A stretch of DNA of 7,040 nt from Leptospira alstonii serovar Sichuan str. 79601 (GTDB taxonomy: Bacteria; Spirochaetota; Leptospiria; Leptospirales; Leptospiraceae), in contig NZ_ANIK01000046.1 in assembly GCF_000347175.1 (NCBI RefSeq), positions 1-7,040 on the forward strand. The letters run 5' to 3'. How positions within the stretch are numbered: position 1 is the first letter of the stretch; each line of letters opens with the position of its first letter. Positions 1 through 5,520 of the stretch are shown here, in pieces. A model generated the notes under the pieces. That model saw only the letters and a list, made by a program, of their open reading frames with translations, made no database searches and was not told the origin of the DNA. The position numbers and the translations under genes are program-made.

Positions 1-2
1 TA

Positions 3-1514
3 TCGGCACTTGGCACTGCGGGTTGGAAATCGTTTAGAGGAGCGTATGAGGGCGGTTCTGCAGGAATGCTTGCAGGAGCGGTATCTGGAGTAGTGAACTC
101 AGCGTTGGACTATGCGACCGAAGGAATTGTAGGCATGAACATGAGCTACAGTTACGCAAACGGTTTTGGAGTTGGAATTAACATAGGGACACCTAACGAT
201 ATGCAGGTGGGTGGTAGCGTCGGATTGAACTACAATGCGAAGAGCGGAGCTTGGGGAGCAAGCGCGGGTTTGAAAGTAGGTTTTGGTAAGGACGCTGAAG
301 GTAACTATTCGAACTGGGTGGATGTCGGCTACAACCGTAACAACATCGGTAGGGACAATCAATCTTCTGGAGTGAGCGCGAACATCCGCGGTCAATACAA
401 CGAAAAGAGAGGATTGTCGGGCAGCTTAGGCTTGAGTTACGATACGAAAGCGGGTTACGGGGCTTCGATCGGTCTTACGTCGAGTTTTGGTCCAGTGAGC
501 GTAACCCCTTCTTGGTCTTATTCGGAATACGGGGGCTTAAGCAGCGACGTTCAATACGGCTTTAACAAAAATCTTTTCAACCAAACAAACAATCAGAATC
601 ACGCTTCTGCAAACCGGAACTTGCTGGATGATATCTTGAACGGTATTGGCGGTTTGGTGGGTGGCATCGGTCGTGGCGCTAAGTCCGCTTGGGATGGTTT
701 GAGTGGCGCCTTAGACAGTGTGGGTAATTTTCTCTCTAAGGCGTATGACAAGATATTTGGTAGTAAGATGTATCCTATGATGGTGGTTGGAGAGGGAATT
801 GGCGGTGAGGGTTCTTCCGGCAACGGAGTGTCTCATCGCGGTGGCTATGAAAATATTAATAATTTTGAATTCGATGAAATGACTTATAATTACGAAGTTG
901 TTGATGGCAACGGAAAGACAGTGTCTCTTGAAGAATATCGGGCCGGTTTAGAAAAGAAGGTCCGTGATAAACTGACGAGTGATCCAAATTACAAGGGAGA
1001 TGTAGAGAAAGATGTCAAAAGGCTAATCCAAGAAGCGTCCCAGATTTTTATGGGAAATATTGATACTGAATGGAAGGGGTATAATGATAAAACTGGAACT
1101 GAAAAGTCTTATATCCTCGGTGGAATTAATACAGACTCTATAGAAATAGATGCGTCTGGTAATGCACATCATTTAACTCCAGAGGAATCGGCTCCTCAAG
1201 GATACGCGGAAAACAATTTAATCCGTCGTCCAAATAACTTTTACTTTATGGACGCGCAAGCAGTGAAACCTGGTGGAAACGGTCTGTTCCCATTGTATCA
1301 AATGAAATTTGATGGAACTCAGAACCAATGGTTAGGTAGATTGGTCGGGACAGTTGGAAATCAAATTTTGTATCCGCAGGATGGAAGTCCTGTGGATCAA
1401 GTGATATATCCTTCCAAACCTGCTTGGGCGCAACAGGGAGTAGAAGGCTTTAACTACGCTGGAAATAATCCGTGGGTTCCAATGAAACCACCGGCAGACA
1501 ATCGACCGTTTTGA
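3..1514 (+). CDS. Polymorphic-toxin-like protein, 3' part (TIGR04388-like core with variable C-terminal domain)
   Basis: The frame is open from the first full codon of the window, so the gene starts upstream; the Met at 66 is internal (residues counted from it). Residues 25-180 are glycine/serine/aromatic-rich with alternating short motifs (GVGINIGTP, GGSVGLNYNAKSG, GLSGSLGLSYDTKAG), resembling the glycine-rich part of Leptospira TIGR04388 proteins (recalled, not searched). Residues 185-235 form a Gly/Ala amphipathic stretch (LDDILNGIGGLVGGIGRG, AWDGLSGALDSVGNFL), and MYPMMVVGEG ends the conserved-looking part. From about residue 258 (nt 840) composition and codon choice turn AT-rich and the text becomes an ordinary charged domain of about 220 residues ending KPPADNRPF. 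This layout, followed closely by a secreted protein, is that of a polymorphic toxin with an exchangeable C-terminus. I recognise no catalytic motif in the tip; toxin activity is inference. The family assignment is moderately sure. Confidence 0.75.
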   Translation, partial: SALGTAGWKSFRGAYEGGSAGMLAGAVSGVVNSALDYATEGIVGMNMSYSYANGFGVGINIGTPNDMQVGGSVGLNYNAKSGAWGASAGLKVGFGKDAEGNYSNWVDVGYNRNNIGRDNQSSGVSANIRGQYNEKRGLSGSLGLSYDTKAGYGASIGLTSSFGPVSVTPSWSYSEYGGLSSDVQYGFNKNLFNQTNNQNHASANRNLLDDILNGIGGLVGGIGRGAKSAWDGLSGALDSVGNFLSKAYDKIFGSKMYPMMVVGEGIGGEGSSGNGVSHRGGYENINNFEFDEMTYNYEVVDGNGKTVSLEEYRAGLEKKVRDKLTSDPNYKGDVEKDVKRLIQEASQIFMGNIDTEWKGYNDKTGTEKSYILGGINTDSIEIDASGNAHHLTPEESAPQGYAENNLIRRPNNFYFMDAQAVKPGGNGLFPLYQMKFDGTQNQWLGRLVGTVGNQILYPQDGSPVDQVIYPSKPAWAQQGVEGFNYAGNNPWVPMKPPADNRPF

Positions 1515-1529
1515 AAATAGGATGAAACC

Positions 1530-2747
1530 ATGAAGAAACTTTACATATTATTCCTAATTTACTTAATCGGGGCCGCTACTTGCGCTTTGTATGCTGATCC
1601 TCAAAGCGATTTGGCAAATTCGATATACACAGTCCTCAATAAGAAGGATTGGGTTGATAAACGATTTGCAATATTAGTATTACCGGATGGCCCAAATCAT
1701 TGTTCTGATAATCGGAGAAATAGGAAAAAGGAAGAGGAACTCGGGACTTTGCTGGGAAGTCTTGGAGCCAAGAATTATGTGAGAGATTTTTCTGTTGATG
1801 AAGAAAAGGCTTTAAAGCCAGAGCTTAGTAACTGTCCGACGGTTTTGCTTAAAACAAAAAAAGCCGATTTTATCGTTACAGTAGTTATTAAAGCAGGGGT
1901 GTATAAAGGATTTCTTTACGGACCAATACTCGAAAATCGAGAATTTCAATTTTCCTCCGGAAAAGTTGATCCTTCTCTACAGGCTAATTTACTTTTAGAA
2001 ACGGAAGGGAAGGAACCAATTGAACTAAAGATTCATAAAGACGTGCGTAATTTGAAGATACGGGCTAAGTTTTTGAATCGAATCACAGGGATGTCTGCTT
2101 TGACGGATTTGGAAGAATTAAGGGTAGATGAATTAGAGTTGCAGAATATTCCAAAGTTTGACTTTGATCGTCCTTACGAATTGGCAATCTTTCACAATTA
2201 CATTAAAGATATACATGCGGATGATTTTGATCAAAATGCTTTCAGTGTTGATATTTCTAGGAATTTAATCGAAGATGATTCTTGGTTTTGTGATATATCT
2301 ACGATTAAAGAGATATACATTTTTCGTAATAAACTAAGGACAGCGGATTGCCTTTTATCCAATGACCATGTGGAAAAAGTTAAAAGTTCTTTTAATTATA
2401 TCTCGAACATAAAGGCGCGGAAGTTAGGAAAAAAAATTAAATTTTTAGATCTATCGTATAACGGGATTCGTAGTTTTCCATGGAATGCACTTAACGAATC
2501 CGGAATGAAGGATTTGAACCTTTCGAATAATCACTTGTATGATATAGCGGTGATTGATCTTTCAACGATTGAGACTGTCGATTTATCAAATAACCCAATT
2601 TTGAAAGTTGTGATCGGCGAAAAATCTAAGAATCTAAAATTATTAAAAGTTTCAACGAAAACGGTCGTTGACTTTAAAAATCCAATTAAAAGGTGTGAAG
2701 CGAGTGAGAAGGTTGAGAAGCAATGCGTAACTGTTGAATATGAATGA
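1530..2747 (+). CDS. Secreted leucine-rich-repeat protein, candidate immunity partner
   Basis: 405 aa. The start has an AATAGGA ribosome site 7 nt upstream and lies 15 nt after the toxin-like gene's stop, so the two are probably co-transcribed. Residues 1-22 form a signal peptide (MKK, then a hydrophobic run ending CALYA); SPase I cleavage after ALYA seems likelier than lipidation at C18, because T at -1 is unusual for a lipobox. Residues 25-170 are a globular part with no recognised family. Residues 190-375 hold about seven irregular leucine-rich repeats; the clearest are LKFLDLSYNGI-like text at 304-313, MKDLNLSNNHL at 326-336 and IETVDLSNNPI at 347-357. LRR domains bind proteins, so a periplasmic or surface binder of the upstream toxin tip is plausible from position. 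Alternatively it is an ordinary Leptospira LRR protein acquired with the cassette. The gene is AT-rich like the toxin tip and unlike the toxin core. It ends with paired cysteines (RCEASEKVEKQC). Confidence 0.8.
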   Translation: MKKLYILFLIYLIGAATCALYADPQSDLANSIYTVLNKKDWVDKRFAILVLPDGPNHCSDNRRNRKKEEELGTLLGSLGAKNYVRDFSVDEEKALKPELSNCPTVLLKTKKADFIVTVVIKAGVYKGFLYGPILENREFQFSSGKVDPSLQANLLLETEGKEPIELKIHKDVRNLKIRAKFLNRITGMSALTDLEELRVDELELQNIPKFDFDRPYELAIFHNYIKDIHADDFDQNAFSVDISRNLIEDDSWFCDISTIKEIYIFRNKLRTADCLLSNDHVEKVKSSFNYISNIKARKLGKKIKFLDLSYNGIRSFPWNALNESGMKDLNLSNNHLYDIAVIDLSTIETVDLSNNPILKVVIGEKSKNLKLLKVSTKTVVDFKNPIKRCEASEKVEKQCVTVEYE

Positions 2748-2789
2748 ATTTTTTGAACCACAACTGCGTGAGCGATCGAAGTGGAAATA

Positions 2790-2856
2790 CTGCAACGCAA
2801 CATGAGTTAAATGCTGAAACCGGAATATACGCAAAGCTTGAAATGGTGCGTTGCAG
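2790..2856. repeat. 10-bp perfect inverted repeat, 47-nt spacer
   Basis: CTGCAACGCA at 2790-2799 is the exact reverse complement of TGCGTTGCAG at 2847-2856. It lies in the non-coding gap after the LRR gene and may form a long stem in RNA or single-stranded DNA. No function is recognised. The open frame across it (from an ATG at 2744) reads as low-plausibility protein and is not called. Confidence 0.6.
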
Positions 2857-2875
2857 ATTGAAACGAAGAGCGCGA

Positions 2876-2905
2876 CCCGGCGTAAAACGCCGGGGCACGC
2901 CCCTG
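2876..2905. other. GC-rich hairpins, possible terminator or recombination-associated structure
   Basis: CCCGGCG at 2876-2882, loop TAAAA, CGCCGGG at 2888-2894 makes a perfect 7-bp GC stem. It is followed directly by GGGGCACGCCCC, a second short stem. There is no T-run on either side, so this is not a canonical rho-independent terminator. It sits where the AT-rich LRR gene region gives way to the GC-richer linker fragment, so it may mark a cassette boundary. Together with the 2790-2856 inverted repeat it makes the 2790-2905 stretch notably structured. Confidence 0.5.
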
Positions 2906-2920
2906 AAATCTAACCCCTAT

Positions 2921-3076
2921 TCACTGACCCCTAAAATGGACGCGTATTTTACGAACCAAGGAAAAACGGTCCTGACCACCGAAGAGAAGGACCGGTTTAA
3001 ACTTTTAAGCAGCGGAGTGACCGACGCTTGGGGGTTATGGCAGTACGATCCGGCGCACCTTCTCTGTGAAAGGTAA
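2921..3076 (+). pseudogene. Orphan linker fragment of a second polymorphic toxin gene (5' piece)
   Basis: The frame reads SLTPKMDAYFTNQGKTV, then LTTEEKDRFKLLSSG, then GLWQYDPAHLLCER and a TAA. It is GC-richer than both neighbours, like the conserved core of the first gene. The fragment has no start of its own with a ribosome site; the open frame extends back to 2744 but that text looks non-coding. Its last codons, HLLCER, are repeated at 3871-3889, where the same frame continues into LKGFGAAFSGLSREN and a Hint domain. I read it as the upstream half of one gene split by the 3075-3870 cassette. It could instead be the scar of an orphan C-terminal module left behind when toxin tips were exchanged. 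Confidence 0.65.
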
Positions 3077-3081
3077 CAAGG
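3055..3081 (+). repeat. Direct repeat A, left copy
   Basis: GCACCTTCTCTGTGAAAGGT at 3055-3074 is identical to 3871-3890. The next seven bases (AACAAGG here, TAAAAGG there) differ at two positions. The repeat encodes the last codons HLLCER of the linker. In this copy the frame stops at TAA immediately after AGG. Confidence 0.9.
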
Positions 3082-3084
3082 AAT

Positions 3085-3100
3085 GTCCGGATATCCGGAC
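3085..3100. repeat. 16-bp perfect palindrome at the left cassette edge
   Basis: GTCCGGATATCCGGAC is its own reverse complement. Flanking AAT and TTT extend the symmetry except for one pair. It starts 11 bases after the 20-bp direct repeat ends. Possible roles are a dimeric protein binding site or a recombination core; the sequence does not say which. Confidence 0.75.
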
Positions 3101-3166
3101 TTTCCAAAAAGCTGTCAACACGAGCCGTGCACGAGTTACTTCAGTTTAATCATAAATAAAATAAAT

Positions 3167-3173
3167 AGGAAAG
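3167..3173 (+). promoter_or_regulatory. Ribosome binding site deciding the lipoprotein start
   Basis: AGGAAAG lies about 8 nt before the ATG at 3179. It favours this start over the in-frame ATG at 3083, which would put 32 unlikely residues, translated from the palindrome, ahead of the signal peptide. Confidence 0.75.
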
Positions 3174-3178
3174 AAAAA

Positions 3179-3835
3179 ATGAGAAAAAACAGAATACAAT
3201 CAAGCGTATTAATTTTGCCTTTACTGGTTTTAATGAATTGCTATTCGTTAGGTGCGGATCGCATTTTCAAACCGGGCATTGAAATACAAACGAAACCGAC
3301 TATCGTAGAAGTAGATGAGAAAGGGATTGTTCCCCTTAAAAGCGAACTTTGGATTCGGTTAGGTGATTCTTTTAAAAAAGAGTATGAACATAGCTGGGGA
3401 ATATTTCGTGAAGCAGCGAATACACGGATCAATTCTATTGTAGCTACTTACGAGGAATCTAAGCTTTTTTCGGCTGTAAAGTTTGTTCCGAATGCGGAAG
3501 AGGTCCCTAACGCGAAGTCAAAAACCTTCGAAGTAAAATTAGATTATACTGATAATGTTAGAACAAATAGTTTGTATAAACTTCCGTTTTTATTTATAGC
3601 CTTAATTGGGTATGTAATTATTCCAAATTATATGGAAGTTGATTTAACTTTGGTAAATGAAATCAAACGTTGGGATAATAAAGTAAATAGTTATACTTCG
3701 GCAGCAAAAGGCAGAATTTACTTTTACTTTGATGGAAAAGCAGGTAATAAACTATATGCAGAACTTGATAAAGAGAATACCAAATCGATTATTTCCCAGA
3801 TGAAAGTAGATTATTCTTTTTTGAGCGGGAAATGA
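3179..3835 (+). CDS. Lipoprotein, hypothetical (candidate orphan immunity protein)
   Basis: 218 aa from the ATG at 3179, chosen for its ribosome site and because it places a signal peptide at the N-terminus: MRKNR, a hydrophobic core (VLILPLLVL), then lipobox L-M-N-C with the lipidated Cys at residue 21. N at -1 is accepted in spirochaetal lipoboxes. The mature protein is about 198 aa, beginning YSLGADRIFKPGIE. A hydrophobic segment lies near residues 139-153 (LPFLFIALIGYVIIP), and the chain ends DYSFLSGK. No family or catalytic motif is recognised. The gene is AT-rich and lies alone between direct repeats within a broken toxin gene. Lipoproteins are common immunity proteins for toxins acting in the periplasm or envelope, so it may be the surviving immunity gene of a lost toxin; this is inference from position only. 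Confidence 0.8.
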   Translation: MRKNRIQSSVLILPLLVLMNCYSLGADRIFKPGIEIQTKPTIVEVDEKGIVPLKSELWIRLGDSFKKEYEHSWGIFREAANTRINSIVATYEESKLFSAVKFVPNAEEVPNAKSKTFEVKLDYTDNVRTNSLYKLPFLFIALIGYVIIPNYMEVDLTLVNEIKRWDNKVNSYTSAAKGRIYFYFDGKAGNKLYAELDKENTKSIISQMKVDYSFLSGK

Positions 3836-3844
3836 GATTTTCTG

Positions 3845-3867
3845 GAAGGACGCGTTAGGCGTCCTTC
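3845..3867 (+). terminator. Hairpin after the lipoprotein gene, terminator-like
   Basis: GAAGGACGC at 3845-3853, loop GTTAG, GCGTCCTTC at 3859-3867: a perfect 9-bp stem, with two further G-T wobble pairs possible outside. It begins 9 nt after the lipoprotein stop. There is no T-run after it, so it is a weak or rho-dependent terminator at best. It may instead be a structural end of the cassette, since direct repeat A starts 3 bases later. Confidence 0.5.
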
Positions 3868-3868
3868 T

Positions 3869-4285
3869 GTGCACCTTCTCTGTGAAAGGTTAAAAGGTTT
3901 CGGCGCTGCTTTTAGCGGTCTGAGCCGTGAGAATCTTGCAAACGGCTGGAATGCGTTGTTTGGTGATGGTGATGATGGGGCGACTGCGAGAGAATTGGAT
4001 GCAATTTTAGATGCAGACGCAGATTTGTTGCCTAAGGCTGCATGTTTTACAAAGGGAACGTTGATAAATACAGCTCAAGGTTTGGTTGCTATTGAACAAA
4101 TCAAAGTCGGTGACGAAGTTTTAGCCTTTGATGAACTAACACGTTCAAACACTTATAAAAAAGTAACAAAAACATTTAAAAACACAAAAGATAAAATTTA
4201 CGAAATGACTATAAATGGAATAAAGCAGTGCAGAATCCACACCAAAGGTAGCAAGTGGGCTCCGGGAAACCGAAATGCCGCTTGA
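3869..4285 (+). pseudogene. Broken toxin-gene fragment with truncated pretoxin Hint domain
   Basis: This is the 3' piece of the gene whose 5' piece is at 2921-3076. Residues (from the GTG at 3869, not a real start) 8-55 are a linker, LKGFGAAFSGLSRENLANG and a GDGDDGATARELDAILDADADLL stretch split by WNALF. Then comes the Hint/intein N-terminal block: PKAACFTKGTLINT (Cys59 the expected catalytic nucleophile, nt 4043-4045), GLVAIEQIKVGDEVLAFDE and KDKIYEMTINGIK. Hint domains in polymorphic toxins self-cleave to release the C-terminal tip. The second half, with the histidine and C-terminal blocks, is absent: homology stops at about residue 119 (nt 4225), and repeat B (4229) supplies 18 unrelated residues to the stop. 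With neither start nor complete Hint domain and no tip, the piece cannot make a working toxin. Base use shifts from GC-richer linker to AT-rich Hint near 4040. Confidence 0.75.
3871..3897 (+). repeat. Direct repeat A, right copy
   Basis: 3871-3890 is identical to 3055-3074. Here the frame stays open through it: HLLCER continues into LKGFGAAFSGL. The two copies bracket the lipoprotein cassette. Confidence 0.9.
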
Positions 4286-4313
4286 AAAGACCAAACTAAC
4301 ATAACGGATGACA
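4229..4313 (+). repeat. Repeat B, left copy
   Basis: The 62 bases from 4229 match 6839-6900 ungapped with 9 mismatches by eye; the first 28 (TGCAGAA, CCACACC, AAAGGTAGCAAG) have one mismatch. Weaker similarity continues to about 4313 (ATAACGGATGACA versus ATAAGATGACA). It begins where the Hint domain breaks off. The frame starting GCA GAA is open in both copies (AESTPKVAS here), which might reflect an old coding tail. Confidence 0.75.
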
Positions 4314-4440
4314 AACGCAAAACCTGTGCAGTTCCGAGAAGCAAAGGCAAAACAAAGAAACAAAAATTACTAAAAAAAATAGGAATATAATGGTTTTTAG
4401 AAGTAAATAAAGATCCATAATAGCCGAAGATAAAAAGAAC

Positions 4441-4456
4441 ATTATTGATTAATAAT
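4441..4456. promoter_or_regulatory. AT-rich inverted repeat upstream of the small gene
   Basis: ATTATT, GATT, AATAAT forms a 6-bp inverted repeat 18 nt before the ATG at 4475. It could be an operator or part of a promoter region. Being pure A/T in AT-rich DNA, it may be chance. No convincing -35/-10 pair was found in 4290-4474, which otherwise holds no recognisable gene. Confidence 0.25.
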
Positions 4457-4474
4457 ACTTAAAGGAATATCAAA

Positions 4475-4693
4475 ATGAAATCTTTTGCTCAAGAACCTTC
4501 GTTAAAAAGAGTGTTACAAAAAATCAAAAATTTAAATGAAACTGAACTTACTGAAGTGGAGGCTGTTGTTGATTCCCTTCTCAATGCTAAATTTGAATCT
4601 TTTATGAATGAGTTTGCTCATGCAGTTGGGTTGGATCGACCACTTTTAACATTAGTTAAAAAAGGTCGTCGCAGAAAAGCCAAAAAGGATTGA
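4475..4693 (+). CDS. Small hypothetical protein, 72 aa
   Basis: The start has a good ribosome site (AAAGGA, about 8 nt spacing). The first 40 residues are helical and charged (LKRVLQKIKNLNETELTEVE, then AVVDSLLNAKF), resembling the short helical antitoxin-type or DUF2281-like pattern of 'kI..L...el.eve.fvd.Ll', but this is only a visual likeness. Residues 41-60 continue FESFMNEFAHAVGLDRPLL, and the tail is strongly basic (KKGRRRKAKKD), suggesting nucleic-acid contact. No partner toxin is adjacent. It is separated by 189 nt from the broken Hint gene and 183 nt from the acyltransferase-like gene, so it is probably a single transcription unit. Function is unknown. Confidence 0.65.
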   Translation: MKSFAQEPSLKRVLQKIKNLNETELTEVEAVVDSLLNAKFESFMNEFAHAVGLDRPLLTLVKKGRRRKAKKD

Positions 4694-4744
4694 TTGATTT
4701 TGATAATAAATAGAAACAAAATGTTTAAAAAAAATCTTGTCTAC

Positions 4745-4837
4745 GGCTCATTCAAATCCGCAAAGTTCGGTCTCTAAAAAATAGGTGAGCCAAGTTCGCT
4801 TGAGTCGTGAAATTTGAGAGGATTTTTCCGTCGGCTC
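4745..4837 (+). promoter_or_regulatory. Structured gap with alternative pairings upstream of the acyltransferase-like gene
   Basis: The 183-nt gap holds GGCTCA at 4745-4750, TGAGCC at 4786-4791 and GGCTC at 4833-4837, so the central GAGCC could pair with either side. AAGTTCG occurs twice (4763, 4792). A leader RNA or operator region is possible. The stems are only 5-6 bp and no riboswitch class is recognised. Confidence 0.25.
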
Positions 4838-4876
4838 CGATTGAATTTTTAGTGGAATTTACTTCAAGAATGTGGC

Positions 4877-5503
4877 ATGGTTTACATTATGTCACATTTA
4901 GCTTTAAAACCAATTTCGCTCCAAGAAAATAGGATTCAGGGACTGGAAAATCCTATAGAACTCGCTCACGTAAAGAGCTTTATCCAAAACATATTTTCTT
5001 CAAGCGGGTACAATAAATCGCCCTATGCCGAAATCGATCTTGATCCTTGGTCGACTTGGTTCTATGTTACGGATTCTGAAAAAAAGATTCTATCTGCGAT
5101 GAGAATTGTAGAAAAAAAACCTAATAACTTTCTCCCAATCGAAATGGGAGTCATTTATGGATCCAATCCACAAAAAAGATACGTTGTGCTGGAAGAGAAC
5201 GTTGCAGACTGGAATAACGTTGCATTTTTGCGTACGGTTATGGGCGGAAAAGCTGCAACGATCAATTTTAAGATGGTTATCAAACATTGTTTAGAAAAAA
5301 ATTATTCGAAAGTCTATGGAATGTATCATCAAAAATTAGCGTCCATCGAACGAATTTATCTGTCGGCAGGGGCAGAATTATCAAAGCGTTTTTCCAAACC
5401 GGTTTTTTTCCCGGAAGATTATATCGATCAAGAATTGGTTCTCTTAAACATTATCGAAATCAATAAAACAAGTTTACAAAAAATTCATGTTAATTTAATG
5501 TAA
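4877..5503 (+). CDS. GNAT-fold acyltransferase-like protein (FeeM/LuxI-type candidate)
   Basis: 208 aa from the ATG at 4877; the in-frame ATG at 4889 (MSHLALKP) is an equally plausible start, as neither has a clear ribosome site. The visible pattern fits the GNAT/autoinducer-synthase fold: a helix over residues 28-42 (LAHVKSFIQNIFSSSGY), a beta hairpin WFYVTDSEKKILSAMRIVEK at 61-80, then PNNFLPIEMG (82-91) with the Glu expected after the Arg-containing strand. Next comes VADWNNVAFL (109-118), and a helix plus strand GKAATINFKMVIKHC and KVYGMYHQKLASIERIYLSAG (124-165). LuxI and FeeM enzymes of this fold join acyl chains to S-adenosylmethionine or amino acids; the substrate here cannot be read. 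There is no signal peptide, so it should be cytoplasmic. The membrane protein gene starts 17 nt downstream, so the two form an operon. It could also be an ordinary GNAT acetyltransferase. Confidence 0.6.
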   Translation: MVYIMSHLALKPISLQENRIQGLENPIELAHVKSFIQNIFSSSGYNKSPYAEIDLDPWSTWFYVTDSEKKILSAMRIVEKKPNNFLPIEMGVIYGSNPQKRYVVLEENVADWNNVAFLRTVMGGKAATINFKMVIKHCLEKNYSKVYGMYHQKLASIERIYLSAGAELSKRFSKPVFFPEDYIDQELVLLNIIEINKTSLQKIHVNLM

Positions 5504-5520
5504 TTTTCGAGGAAATTTCG

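Larger units (their letters stand above)
3075..3870 (+). mobile_element. Putative non-autonomous cassette carrying one lipoprotein gene
   Basis: The segment lies between two identical 20-bp direct repeats and carries a single complete gene, a 16-bp perfect palindrome just inside the left edge (3085-3100) and a 9-bp-stem hairpin at the right edge (3845-3867). The distance from repeat to repeat (3055 to 3871) is 816 bp, exactly 272 codons, and the same protein frame is open on both outer sides. There is no transposase or integrase. It could be a mobile cassette inserted at HLLCER, or the remnant of a toxin/immunity module whose toxin part has been deleted. The structure is seen; mobility is inference. 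Confidence 0.5.

Noticed and set aside
99..395. Minus-strand ORF opposite the toxin-like core
   Set aside because: It is a shadow of the repetitive glycine-rich coding frame, with no family resemblance.
2531..2898. Three overlapping minus-strand ORFs opposite the end of the LRR gene
   Set aside because: They are mutually overlapping shadows, with no ribosome sites or recognisable domains.
2744..3076. 110-aa ORF overlapping the LRR stop codon
   Set aside because: Its first half reads through inverted repeats and a GC hairpin and has no plausible protein character or ribosome site. Only the last part (2921-3076) looks like real, orphaned coding sequence.
3083..3178. Upstream ATG start for the lipoprotein gene
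   Set aside because: It would translate the palindrome and bury the signal peptide. The ATG at 3179 has a ribosome site and gives a proper lipobox.
3869..3871. GTG as a true start of the Hint-containing ORF
   Set aside because: It has no ribosome site, lies at the edge of direct repeat A, and the frame is clearly the continuation of an interrupted gene.
4228..4235. GTGCAG at the start of repeat B as a group II intron 5' end
   Set aside because: The right copy begins CTGCAG, the consensus GTGYG is not met, and no intron domain V or reverse transcriptase is present.
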